Below, one piece after another: positions 36,866 to 44,760 of a stretch of 64,000 nucleotides of DNA. The position numbers were made by a program, and so were the translations under genes. The stretch's first letter is position 1; every line of letters begins with the position of its first letter. The notes beneath the pieces were generated by a model. The model saw nothing but the letters and a program-made list of their open reading frames with translations, had not been told where the DNA came from and did no database searches. This stretch comes from Faecalibacterium sp. I4-3-84. Lineage in GTDB: Bacteria; Bacillota; Clostridia; Oscillospirales; Ruminococcaceae. The DNA is taken from the NCBI RefSeq assembly GCF_023347255.1, contig NZ_CP094466.1, positions 2,666,001 to 2,730,000 on the forward strand, in the 5' to 3' direction.

Positions 36866-37849
36866 CTAACCAATGTATTTTCTATGTGCCAGCTTCACAT
36901 TCTGTTGTTTCACCATTGCATAGTGCATGGTGGTATCGATTTTCTGATGCCCTAAGAGCTGCTGGACTTGCTCTATGGGCATTCCTTTGTCTATGGCAGT
37001 AGTAGCCAGTGTGCGCCTGAACTTGTGAGGGTGAACCTTCGGGATATTCAGACGCTTTCCCATCTCCCGAAGGCGTGTCTCCACTCCGCCAATCATCAAT
37101 CGGTCGAAGGGAGCTTTCAGGGAAACAAACAAAGCCGGGTTTTCATCCGATCTGCCCTCAAGATAGTTTTGAAGGTGGATCTTCGTCCTTGCATCGAAGT
37201 AGACCAATCGTTCCTTATTGCCCTTGCCGATAACCACGCATTCGCGTTCGTTGAAGTTGATGTCTTCGCGGTTTAGCGTGACCAGTTCTCCAACACGCAT
37301 TCCGGACGAAGCCAGAAGATCAACCATAGCCAAATCACGCGCCGTTGTACAGTTGTCGCGCATCAGCTCCAACGCTTCATCGGTGTAGGTGTCCTTAACA
37401 ACCTTTGCGGTTTTAACTTTGTGAATCCGGCGTACCGGACTTTTCACGATGAAGTCCTCATCCTCAAGCCAAGAGAAGAAACTGGACAGGATCCGGCGGA
37501 TGTTGTCTATGGTCACTTTACTCGACCTGCGCTGAACCTGATAGTTGGTTAGATAGCGGCGCAAATCATCTGTGGTGACCTGTTGCACAGCCTTTCCGAC
37601 TCCGGCAATCAGAGATTCAATCGTCTTCCGGTAGTAGCTCAGGGTTTTCTCTGAGCAGCCTTCGATCCGCTTTGCCGTGATAAATGCTTCGACTGCATCT
37701 GTTTCTTCTGCTGGAATTGAGCCACTATCATAGGTGATCGTTGCCCCTTCCAATGTCTCAGCCATTGCATCCCGAAGGTGCATGAGCTGTTCGTTGTTAA
37801 GATACGGCAGCATTTTTCGCTGTATCTCCGTGATGAGTTGTTCTGTCAT
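36866..37849 (-). CDS. Tyrosine recombinase of the hsdS inversion locus
   Basis: A 327-aa XerC/XerD-like integrase. The N-terminal SAM-like domain (AVEAFITAKRIEGCSEKTLSYY) is followed by the catalytic domain with Arg in SSGMRVGEL, HxxR in HPHKFRRTL, the late LLGHQKIDTTMHYAM with His and the nucleophile Tyr. It lies between two sets of hsdS halves flanked by identical inverted 14-bp sites, so its likely work is switching the specificity gene. RBS AAAGGAG before ATG 37849. Confidence 0.92.
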   Translation of the reverse strand: MTEQLITEIQRKMLPYLNNEQLMHLRDAMAETLEGATITYDSGSIPAEETDAVEAFITAKRIEGCSEKTLSYYRKTIESLIAGVGKAVQQVTTDDLRRYLTNYQVQRRSSKVTIDNIRRILSSFFSWLEDEDFIVKSPVRRIHKVKTAKVVKDTYTDEALELMRDNCTTARDLAMVDLLASSGMRVGELVTLNREDINFNERECVVIGKGNKERLVYFDARTKIHLQNYLEGRSDENPALFVSLKAPFDRLMIGGVETRLREMGKRLNIPKVHPHKFRRTLATTAIDKGMPIEQVQQLLGHQKIDTTMHYAMVKQQNVKLAHRKYIG

Positions 37850-37938
37850 TGTCGTGTCTCCTTTCGAGGTAAGAGAACGACATTCAGTGGCAGTCCCTTT
37901 TGTAAAACTCTCGCCACTGGTGAGAGTTATTCAGGCGG

Positions 37939-37952
37939 TAAACGATAATTTA
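37939..37952 (+). repeat. Inversion site 3 (start of silent C2 half)
   Basis: Exact copy of TAAACGATAATTTA, inverted relative to the copy at 38585. Confidence 0.85.
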
Positions 37953-38579
37953 CAGCAGCAAGCAGCCGCATTGTTTTCGAGCCTCTATGATCGGTCAAAC
38001 ACCGAGGTTAGATTCACCGATTTGATACAGATACTCGGCGGTGGGACACCAAAAACAGGCGAAAATACTTATTGGAACGGTAATATTGCCTTCTTTACCC
38101 CAAAAGATGTTGGCACACCATACACACTTATCACAGAAAAGACTATCTCAAAAGAAGGTCTTTCACATTGTAACAGCCGACTGTATCCTGTGAACACCGT
38201 TTTCGTCACTGCAAGAGGCACTGTTGGTAAAGTTGGTATGTCCGGAGTTCCGATGGCTATGAACCAATCCTGCTATGCGCTTGTCGGTAAAGAGACGCAT
38301 CAACTTCTTGTATATTTCTACACACTCAAAGCTGTTGATAGGCTCAAGCACAAAGCAAGTGGAGCCGTATTTGATGCGATTACCACCAGAGATTTTGAAT
38401 CAGAGCAAATCATGAAACTCTCTGATGATGATGCTACGGCGTTTCTCCGTGTTGCAGAGCCCATGTTTCAGGAGGTGCTTAACAACAACATCGAAAACTT
38501 GCGACTTTCAACACTACGGGATTCATTGCTGCCTAAGCTCATGTCAGGCGAGATAGACGTCTCTGCCGTCCAGCTCTAA
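37939..38579 (+). pseudogene. hsdS: Silent hsdS C-terminal half (C2 cassette), inverted
   Basis: Starts at the 14-bp site with NDNLQQQAAALFSSLYD, carries one target-recognition domain (LIQILGGGTPKTGENTYWNG ... NTVFVTARGTVGKVG), and ends LLPKLMSGEIDVSAVQL, nearly the same tail as the active gene. It has no start codon or RBS and points opposite to the rest of the cluster. Inversion of 37939-38598 would join it in frame to the N-terminal half at 39079. It is a stored cassette rather than a decayed gene. Confidence 0.85.
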
Positions 38580-39079
38580 GCCGCTAAATTATCGTTTATC
38601 TTCTTATTGACTGTAATCCGATCATCAATGCTTCTTAGCAACTTACCAATACGAAGTTGAGTCTCGTGAGTGAAACATGGGACCTCGTATTGCATAATCG
38701 CGGTTTTGTCGCCTCTTGGCATCTTTGTCCCCTTAGACGTAGCAGAAGCATAATTGAAAAACGCATCATTAGCTAAGACGTAGTATAAAAATGTCGAGTC
38801 ACACCCGCACTCTGCTCTGAAAACAAGAACATCATTTGAACACCCGCCATCATCATCCGCCATCCAGATTTTCTTGAAATATGGGCGGATATTGGAAACT
38901 AATATATCGTCTTTCATGTACTGCTGGGTATATTGGGCAGAAGGCAATGCTCCTGCATCAACAATACCGCCTTTGTTTGGCACCATATTCTCAGTGGAAA
39001 CATAGTTTCGTTTAGATAGAGTATCAACTGATACTTTTCCTTTAGCGTAGGAACACAGAGAGCTAAGTTCAGATGTCAT
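38576..39079 (-). CDS. hsdS: HsdS N-terminal half only (N2)
   Basis: A 167-aa single-TRD specificity protein. It begins MTSELSSLCSYAKGK, overlaps the hsdM end by 11 bp, and ends RITVNKKINDNLAA: the last codons run through the 14-bp site and meet a stop supplied by the inverted C2 cassette. Half-HsdS proteins of this kind can in some systems dimerise and still guide methylation, so it may not be silent. After inversion it would become a full HsdS (N2-C2). Confidence 0.85.
   Translation of the reverse strand: MTSELSSLCSYAKGKVSVDTLSKRNYVSTENMVPNKGGIVDAGALPSAQYTQQYMKDDILVSNIRPYFKKIWMADDDGGCSNDVLVFRAECGCDSTFLYYVLANDAFFNYASATSKGTKMPRGDKTAIMQYEVPCFTHETQLRIGKLLRSIDDRITVNKKINDNLAA
38585..38598 (-). 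repeat. Inversion site 4 (end of N2, downstream of C2)
   Basis: Exact copy of the 14-bp site (TAAATTATCGTTTA on the + strand); it encodes part of INDNL in the N2 frame. Confidence 0.85.
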
Positions 39080-40571
39080 ATCCAATCGCCCCCAGTCGTT
39101 CTTTGATCTGCGCTTCAAGTTCATGAGACTTAGTGAAAAGCTCAGACAGTTCAGAAGTCAGGCGTCCCATTTTCTCTTCAAACGGCTCACCGTCATCTTC
39201 TTGTTCCTCAATGCCAACATAGCGTCCCGGAGTAAGAATGTAGTCCTGCTTTGCAATGTCCTGAGTAGTAACAACCGCACAGAAGCCTTTCTCGTCTTCA
39301 AGTGTTCCTTCAACGAAGGCATTGTAGGTGTCAGCAATTTTTCTGATGTCTTCATCCGTCAGCTCACGCAGCTTCCGCGTGACCATAGTACCGAGTTTCC
39401 GTGCGTCGATGAATAGCGTCTTTCCTTTCTGTTTCTTGTTCTTTGCAAGGAACCAGAGCGATACCGGAATCTGCGTCGTGTAGAATAACTGCGTCGGCAT
39501 TGCGACGATACAGTCCACAAGGTCGGCATTGATAATGTTCTTGCGGATTTCACCTTCACCGCCGGACTGCGAGGAAAGCGAACCATTTGCAAGAACCATA
39601 CCGATACGCCCATTCGGGGCGAGATGCCAGATCATGTGCTGCAACCACGCGAAGTTTGCATTTCCAGCAGGAGGCGTACCATACTGCCAACGGACATCAT
39701 CAACGAGTTTATCCGCACCCCAGCCGGAGAGATTGAAGGGAGGATTTGCCATAATGAAGTCTGCCTTGAGTTGAGGGTGGCAGTCGTTAAAGAACGTGTC
39801 CGCATTAAACTTGCCGAGGTCGGCTTCAATACCGCGAATGGCAAGATTCATCTGCGCCATCTTCCATGTGGTCGGGTTGGAGTCCTGACCAAAAACGGAA
39901 ATCTTGTTGATGTTGCCGCCGTGATTCTCGATGAACTTTGCAGACTGAACGAACATACCGCCAGAGCCGCAGCATGGGTCATAAACACGTCCATTAAACG
40001 GCTGCAACACCTCAACAAGGGTACGCACAACACAAGAGGGTGTATAGAACTCACCAGCAAGTTTACCTTCTTGCTCAGCAAACTTGGAGAGACAGTATTC
40101 GTATGTACGACCGAGAATGTCCTTGCTGTTTCCATGTTCGATCATCTGAATGTTGGTGAAGAGATCAACCACTTCACCAAGACGCCGCTTGTCCAGCTCT
40201 GGACGGGCGAAGTTCTTAGGAAGAATATCTTTGAGGCGCTTGTTTTCTTTCTCGATACTGCGCATTGCGTCATCAATCACCGTGCCAATTTCCGGCGTGT
40301 GAGCGGCAGCAGCAATCGCACTCCATCGTGCATTCTCAGGGACAAAGAAGATGTTTTCGGCAGTGTATTCGTCCTGATCCTCTTCAAATCCATCGCCTTC
40401 CTCGACCAGTTCCTTGTACTTTGCCTCGAAGCGATCAGAAATGTATTTCAAGAAAATCAATCCAAGAACGACGGACTTGTATTCGGATGCGTCGATGTTT
40501 CCGCGCAGGACGCAAGCCGCGTCCCAGATTTGTTTTTCAAAGCCGATATTGCTTGTGTTATTCTCAGCCAT
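39069..40571 (-). CDS. hsdM: Type I methyltransferase subunit
   Basis: A 500-aa N6-adenine methyltransferase: N-terminal HsdM helical domain, SAM motif YDPCCGSGGM (197-206) and catalytic NPPF (276-279, ANPPFNLSGWG). It is needed both for protection and, with HsdS and HsdR, for restriction. I set the start at ATG 40571 (8 bp after GGAGG) instead of the TTG five codons upstream. It follows a small XRE gene and overlaps the N2 half-hsdS. Confidence 0.93.
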   Translation of the reverse strand: MAENNTSNIGFEKQIWDAACVLRGNIDASEYKSVVLGLIFLKYISDRFEAKYKELVEEGDGFEEDQDEYTAENIFFVPENARWSAIAAAAHTPEIGTVIDDAMRSIEKENKRLKDILPKNFARPELDKRRLGEVVDLFTNIQMIEHGNSKDILGRTYEYCLSKFAEQEGKLAGEFYTPSCVVRTLVEVLQPFNGRVYDPCCGSGGMFVQSAKFIENHGGNINKISVFGQDSNPTTWKMAQMNLAIRGIEADLGKFNADTFFNDCHPQLKADFIMANPPFNLSGWGADKLVDDVRWQYGTPPAGNANFAWLQHMIWHLAPNGRIGMVLANGSLSSQSGGEGEIRKNIINADLVDCIVAMPTQLFYTTQIPVSLWFLAKNKKQKGKTLFIDARKLGTMVTRKLRELTDEDIRKIADTYNAFVEGTLEDEKGFCAVVTTQDIAKQDYILTPGRYVGIEEQEDDGEPFEEKMGRLTSELSELFTKSHELEAQIKERLGAIGYDI

Positions 40572-40640
40572 TTCAGCAACCTCCAAAGTTATAGTTTCAC
40601 ACTTACTATTTTACAAAAAGAGCTGTACGAAAAACCGGAC

Positions 40641-40862
40641 TTAATTCTTGTCCGTTCGCACAGCCTCACATATATCTCCGATGTCACAGTTCAGGTAATC
40701 ACAAATGCGCAGCAAAATAGAGAGGGACACTTCTTCCCCCTTATTCAGTTTTGTCCATGTTCCGGCAGACAGCCCTACCTCATGTCGTAGAGAAGCCCTC
40801 TTTATGTCGCGTTCCAGAAGAAGCATCCATAGTTTCTTATAGCTTATGCGCACGGCAACCAT
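40641..40862 (-). CDS. Small XRE/Cro-type regulator upstream of hsdM
   Basis: A 73-aa helix-turn-helix protein (ISYKKLWMLLLERDIKRASLRHEVGLS ... NKGEEVSLSILLRICDYLNCDIGDI), the short Cro/C1 type common beside mobile and restriction genes. It is 69 bp upstream of hsdM in the same direction and may act as a controller of the hsd operon. ATG 40862 has its AAAGG almost touching; GTG 40853 has better spacing and may be the true start. Confidence 0.82.
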   Translation of the reverse strand: MVAVRISYKKLWMLLLERDIKRASLRHEVGLSAGTWTKLNKGEEVSLSILLRICDYLNCDIGDICEAVRTDKN

Positions 40863-40897
40863 CCTTTCACTTGCTTGCATTCAACATCGCTTATAAT

Positions 40898-40926
40898 ATT
40901 ATACCGGATTTCATTCTCAAAAGCAA
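40898..40926 (-). promoter_or_regulatory. Sigma-A promoter for XRE-hsd operon
   Basis: Read leftward: TTGCTT, 17 bp, TATAAT, 35 bp before the XRE start. A second TATAA-like repeat (TTATAA) lies just downstream. Confidence 0.6.
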
Positions 40927-40984
40927 TCCGTTGATGCAAAAATTAAAGAAAAAGTTTCAACTTCTCGAACCTTCTCTCAAGGAT

Positions 40985-41018
40985 GCAGGGCATCTCCGGT
41001 CAACAGAAGATGCCCTGC
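40985..41018. terminator. Hairpin after the relaxase gene
   Basis: GCAGGGCATC / GATGCCCTGC, a perfect 10-bp stem with a 14-nt loop, 12 bp beyond the relaxase stop. The T-run (TTTT) is on the + side, so on the minus strand it is a weaker or factor-aided terminator. Confidence 0.55.
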
Positions 41019-41029
41019 TTTTGAAGAGA

Positions 41030-42394
41030 TTATTCGCGCTGTGTGCTGCGCAGATGATCACGGTCATGGTCAACAGAAGGAGCGAGAAACGTATCAACAT
41101 TAGACTTGATCGTCTCTATGTGCTTCGCTTCTTTTTTGAGCTTCGCACGTTCATCATAGAGCCGTTGCTGCTCTTCAAGAAGTCGCTGCTGTTCCGCTTG
41201 CAGTGTCTTCAAGCTCGGCAGTTTTTCATCGCCCTGCATGGCAAGAAGCGTACTCCGCGCCGCCTCAAAGATCACAAGCTCTGCCTCGTGCTTTGCCTTG
41301 AAGCTCGGCTTATCCTTCGCCTTCTGGAAGGCGTCATACACGGGCTTGAGCCGCTGATAGTTGGAGATATTCTTGATAAGCGGCTGGACTTCACGCAGAC
41401 GTGCTTCCACAGCTTTCAGTTCCTTGCCGGTGCGGTCATAGGAGCCGTGAACATCCTCAACCTTCTTCTCAAGATCAGCGTATTGGAGCAAGTTGTTTTC
41501 CGTGAGATAGTTGAGCGTCCGTGCCGCTTCCTTGAGGATTGTGAGCTTGGCTTTATACTCATAGCCCTTGCTGTCGATGAGCCTGATCCGCTCCTGAATA
41601 TCTCCGATAAGGGAGATGCCATTCGGCACGGTCTGTCTCTGGCTTCTTCGGGGCGTCCGTCCGGCAATTCGTTCCTTGATGCGTTCCTCTGTGTAGTTCT
41701 CTCCGATGGTTTTAGAACGGGTAAACCGCTCCTGACCTTCAGCACGGAAGGAGATGTATTTGCCGGTCTTTATTTCATAACCGGCTTCCTGCATGAGCCG
41801 AAGGAAGTCATCATAGTCTTTGGCGGTGATGACAAGCCGATCGATGGTCTGCTTGAGCTTTTGCTTCCAACTCGTGCCGCGTTTGGCTTCTGTGTACTCT
41901 TTGTAGTCCATGCCTTTGTTCTGAGAGGGAGGGATAACAGAGAGACCGTTTTCCTTACAGAGCCGGTCGCTGACCTCGCGCATATCATAGTAAATCCGCT
42001 TGTAGCTCTTGTATGCGTGGTAGTCCACAAAGTCAACCGCATTGAAAATCAGATGGTTATGAACATGGTCTTTGTCAATGTGAGTGGTCAGCACATACTC
42101 ATATTTTCCTCCGAGGATTTCGTCTGCAAACTGCTTGCCGATCTCGTGGGCAAGCTCCGGTGTGACCTCTCCAATTTCAAAGGACTGGATCACATGACGG
42201 GCTATGATCCTGACCGGATTCATCCCTTTTTGCTCGGCTATTTTCCGCGTCCACTCAAATTCCCGCGCTGCGGTCTCGCTGGCACAGCCGTAGGACGAGA
42301 CCAGCAGCTTCTCATCGGTCTTTTCGGGATTCAGAATGTACGCGATTGCCTTGCTCAAAGTTCCTCGGATTGCTTTGATTTTAGTAACTGCCAT
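41030..42394 (-). CDS. mobA: MobA/VirD2-type relaxase
   Basis: A 454-aa relaxase that nicks oriT and leads DNA transfer. The N-terminal domain has AIAYILNPEKT (Tyr19 a candidate nucleophile; SSYG gives another at 35), the HVIQSF motif, and the metal-binding THIDKDHVHNH motif (His105, His110, His112, His114). A long coiled coil fills the C-terminal half (about 290-440). It overlaps mobC by 40 bp. It is the only relaxase in the window, so ICE B's transfer channel might rely on it or on a lost one. Confidence 0.92.
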   Translation of the reverse strand: MAVTKIKAIRGTLSKAIAYILNPEKTDEKLLVSSYGCASETAAREFEWTRKIAEQKGMNPVRIIARHVIQSFEIGEVTPELAHEIGKQFADEILGGKYEYVLTTHIDKDHVHNHLIFNAVDFVDYHAYKSYKRIYYDMREVSDRLCKENGLSVIPPSQNKGMDYKEYTEAKRGTSWKQKLKQTIDRLVITAKDYDDFLRLMQEAGYEIKTGKYISFRAEGQERFTRSKTIGENYTEERIKERIAGRTPRRSQRQTVPNGISLIGDIQERIRLIDSKGYEYKAKLTILKEAARTLNYLTENNLLQYADLEKKVEDVHGSYDRTGKELKAVEARLREVQPLIKNISNYQRLKPVYDAFQKAKDKPSFKAKHEAELVIFEAARSTLLAMQGDEKLPSLKTLQAEQQRLLEEQQRLYDERAKLKKEAKHIETIKSNVDTFLAPSVDHDRDHLRSTQRE

Positions 42395-42684
42395 ACCGCG
42401 TCCATCTTTTCTTTCAGCTCGTCAATATCGTCCTGATAGAATCGTCCCGTCGAGTTGATCCTGCGGCAGACGGTATTGATGTTCACGCCGATCTTGTTGA
42501 TTTCGGCGGCGAGCTTTTTCTGCTCTGTGTAGTCCACAACGATGATGTAGCCGTCGATCAGCATCTTCCTTGCATACGCACCGAAGTTCTCTGTGCCGAT
42601 CATCTCCATCTTCTTTGCAATCGTCCGTTCTTCCTGTGGTGTCAGCCAAATCTTCTTCTGAATGTCTCGTGTTCTTCGTACCAT
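42355..42684 (-). CDS. mobC: MobC-type relaxosome protein
   Basis: A 109-aa ribbon-helix-helix-like accessory protein: RTRDIQKKIWLTPQEERTIAKKM, then FGAYARKMLIDGYI and the MobC helix LAAEINKIGVNINTVCRRIN. It helps the relaxase open oriT. I chose ATG 42684 (6-7 bp after GGAGGG) over the longer frame to 42738. The hairpin-rich region just upstream is the best oriT candidate. Confidence 0.88.
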   Translation of the reverse strand: MVRRTRDIQKKIWLTPQEERTIAKKMEMIGTENFGAYARKMLIDGYIIVVDYTEQKKLAAEINKIGVNINTVCRRINSTGRFYQDDIDELKEKMDAVWQLLKSKQSEEL

Positions 42685-42853
42685 GCTGCGCCCTCCGTCG
42701 TAAAGATTAGAAGGGTTTGGGACTATCCCAACAAGCAAAAATCTGATGTTAAGGGCAGGGTCTCCTTAACTGATTTTTCTCCGGTGGGTACTCACCGGAT
42801 TTGCTTGCTAATCTCCCAAAATCGTATTCCCCGAAGATTCCTCCGTGAAATGT
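42685..42853. other. Candidate oriT: three hairpins upstream of mobC
   Basis: Non-coding DNA with three perfect inverted repeats: TTGGGA-CTA-TCCCAA (42717-42731), GTTAAGG-N9-CCTTAAC (42748-42770) and CCGGTG-GGTACT-CACCGG (42781-42798, first C at 42780). Clusters of inverted repeats directly upstream of mobC-mobA are the usual form of an oriT. The nick site cannot be fixed by eye. Confidence 0.6.
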
Positions 42854-42899
42854 CCCTTCACTTTACAACGGACACAAAAAGGGCGTTTGTTGAGTACCG
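42854..42899 (-). repeat. Copy 1 of a 46-bp repeat with imperfect dyad
   Basis: Read on the minus strand: CGGTACTCAACAAACG, about 11 bp variable, then TGTCCGTTGTAAAGTGAA and GGG. The same two blocks recur at 55902-55948 in opposite orientation. The AACAAACG and CGTTGT arms form an imperfect dyad. Confidence 0.75.
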
Positions 42900-42920
42900 G
42901 ATTTCAAAAAAGTCAAAAAA

Positions 42921-43580
42921 TCATTGGATTTCCCATGTGAAAGCCACTGTGTCTGTCACATCAATATCAACCGGCTCAATCTCAGGTGCGGCGCACTTGC
43001 TCATCGCCATGAGAGGCTGAATGCAGTCTTCAACATCGTAGCTTGTTCTGGAAAAAACATTGAGTTCGCCCCAGTTGTAGTCGATGTTGAGCAACTGCCC
43101 AAGCGTACTGCCTGATGCTTTGCAAAGAATCTCCGCCTTTGCCCTGGCGTTCTCCGTCGCATTGATCAGCAGCTCTTCGCTGACTCTTGCCGGATTTTTC
43201 ACGGTGAACGCAATGCTGAGTTCTGGTTGCGCCCCACAATCCGCAATCGCAGAAATGACCTTTGCAAGCTGCTTGCTGTCAAAGTCAAAGGCAAGTTTCA
43301 AGCGATAGCTGCAAGCATATCCGGCAAACTCTCGCTTGTAATTTCCTTGCCGATCCTTGACATTCTCGTACCTTGTCTGGACATCAAAGCTCGTGGTTTT
43401 CAGGTCTTCCTTGCGATACCCAACGCGGACTGCGGCACCTTGCAGTCTTTCGATTCTCTCGGCTGCTTCCGACATTGCGCGGTCATAGGTTTCAGATAAG
43501 ACTTCAATGTTCAGGGATAGGATGATGTAATCCGGTCTTGCGGAGACATTGCCTGTCCCTTTTACGGTGATTATTCTCAT
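42921..43580 (-). CDS. SIMPL-domain (DUF541) protein
   Basis: A 219-aa protein of the SIMPL/DUF541 family: start RIITVKGTGNVSARPDYIILSLNIEV, then DLKTTSFDVQTRYE and the late ARAKAEILCKASGSTLGQLLNI. Most relatives are secreted or periplasmic, but this copy has no signal peptide. The function of the family is not firmly known; some members are linked to oxidative stress. It begins at the base where the vWA gene ends, so the two form a pair. Confidence 0.82.
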   Translation of the reverse strand: MRIITVKGTGNVSARPDYIILSLNIEVLSETYDRAMSEAAERIERLQGAAVRVGYRKEDLKTTSFDVQTRYENVKDRQGNYKREFAGYACSYRLKLAFDFDSKQLAKVISAIADCGAQPELSIAFTVKNPARVSEELLINATENARAKAEILCKASGSTLGQLLNIDYNWGELNVFSRTSYDVEDCIQPLMAMSKCAAPEIEPVDIDVTDTVAFTWEIQ

Positions 43581-44236
43581 TACTTTCTCCCGTCCTTTCT
43601 GGAATTGTAGTCCTCATCAATACGCTTTTTCCAATTCGTACCCAGCGGTACGCTGCATCGGACAGCGGAAACCGCTTCGCTCAGAACTTCATAGTTGAGT
43701 TGCGTTCCCTCGCGGTCAGAGTGGTAATTGACCGCTCGATCTGCTCCAATTCCAAAATGCTTTGCCGTCTCAACTGCATCAATGTTTGCACCGAGGAAAA
43801 GAAACTCCCAGCCGTACTTTTCCTTCTGTCGCTCAATCATCTTCTTGACCTTCTCGCTGTCATAACGGCGGCTTGCATTCTCCATGCCATCCGTTGTGAT
43901 GACGAACAGTGTGTGTTCAGGGACATCCTCTTTTCTTGCGTACTTATGGACATTCCCAATGTGATGAATCGCTCCGCCGATAGCATCCAGAAGCGCGGTG
44001 CAGCCGCGAACGGAATAGTCTCTGTCGGTCATCGGATCCACCTTCTGAACCGGCACACGGTCATGGATAACCTCGCTCACGTTGTCAAAGAGAACGGTAG
44101 AGATCAATGCCTCGCCATTCTCTTTTTTCTGCTTTTCAATCATGGAGTTGAATCCTCCGATGGTGTCTGTTTCCAGTCCGCTCATAGAGCCGCTGCGATC
44201 AAGGATGAATACGATCTCCGTCAAGTTCTTTCTCAT
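43580..44236 (-). CDS. von Willebrand factor A-domain protein
   Basis: A 218-aa vWA protein with a complete MIDAS: DRSGSMSG (Asp/Ser/Ser), Thr in RGCTALLDAIG, and Asp in ITTDGMENAS. It is a stand-alone metal-binding adhesion-type domain, cytoplasmic, similar to TerY-like proteins. I placed the start at ATG 44236 (8 bp after GGAGG), which leaves out 34 codons of spurious extension. It overlaps the SIMPL gene by one base and has its own transcription gap upstream. Confidence 0.85.
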   Translation of the reverse strand: MRKNLTEIVFILDRSGSMSGLETDTIGGFNSMIEKQKKENGEALISTVLFDNVSEVIHDRVPVQKVDPMTDRDYSVRGCTALLDAIGGAIHHIGNVHKYARKEDVPEHTLFVITTDGMENASRRYDSEKVKKMIERQKEKYGWEFLFLGANIDAVETAKHFGIGADRAVNYHSDREGTQLNYEVLSEAVSAVRCSVPLGTNWKKRIDEDYNSRKDGRK

Positions 44237-44255
44237 GTTTTGTACCTCCGTATAT

Positions 44256-44294
44256 AAAAATATGACTGCTTGGTGTCTCACCTTACAGTCATAT
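44256..44294 (-). terminator. Terminator between YolD and vWA genes
   Basis: Read leftward: ATATGACTG / CAGTCATAT stem (9 bp) enclosing a GGTG-AGA-CACC hairpin, followed by TTTTTATA. It ends the long leftward operon or attenuates it. Confidence 0.7.
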
Positions 44295-44337
44295 TGTACT
44301 TCGGTATTCACTTCATTTGGTCGCATGGCAAGCGACA

Positions 44338-44760
44338 TTATTCTAAGGACAAGAACAGCTCTCCGTCAATGCTTAGGATGTCATCCATCGGAATCTTCGT
44401 GCCGTCCTGCATGGTAATCAGGCGCTCAAAGTCATCAACCTTTATGACTGCGCCGGTTGCAGTTACATACGCACCGCCAGCTTTGCGCTCATCAGGTTTG
44501 AAGTAGGTTATTTCAACCTCCGGCTCTTCATCAAGGGCATCCATGAGAAGCTGATACCTCATGTTCAAAGCGGTCAAGGCTCCCTCATCAAGCTCAATCC
44601 TTTCGTCGGTCAGACGTCCGGTTTCCTTGATTGCAGAATCATAGCCGGTGAGGGCGGCAAAGGGCGCAAACTGCGCTGCACGATCTGACATCGGCATTTG
44701 TGGTCGCGTTTTGGAAACGTGGTGAGGAAGTCCCATGATCTCGTCGTATTTTCCGTTCAC
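44338..44760 (-). CDS. YolD-like protein
   Basis: A 140-aa YolD-family protein (KTRPQMPMSDRAAQFAPFAALTGYDSAIKETGRLT, then KVDDFERLITMQDGTKIPMDDILSIDG). YolD-like genes habitually accompany Y-family polymerase genes and are thought to act as their UmuD-like partner or regulator. The start is GTG 44760, overlapping the polymerase stop by 4 bp, with GGAGGG 8 bp upstream. Confidence 0.86.
   Translation of the reverse strand: MNGKYDEIMGLPHHVSKTRPQMPMSDRAAQFAPFAALTGYDSAIKETGRLTDERIELDEGALTALNMRYQLLMDALDEEPEVEITYFKPDERKAGGAYVTATGAVIKVDDFERLITMQDGTKIPMDDILSIDGELFLSLE

Noticed and set aside
37734-38579. Reading the silent hsdS half as a gene starting at 37734
   Set aside because: The first 200 bp are antisense to the integrase and its leader; real homology starts at the 14-bp site (37939), and no RBS or start codon lies there.
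40751-42436. A 561-codon plus-strand frame across the relaxase
   Set aside because: It covers the antisense of a relaxase with clear HxxxxHxHxH motif and of the XRE gene; no domain of its own.
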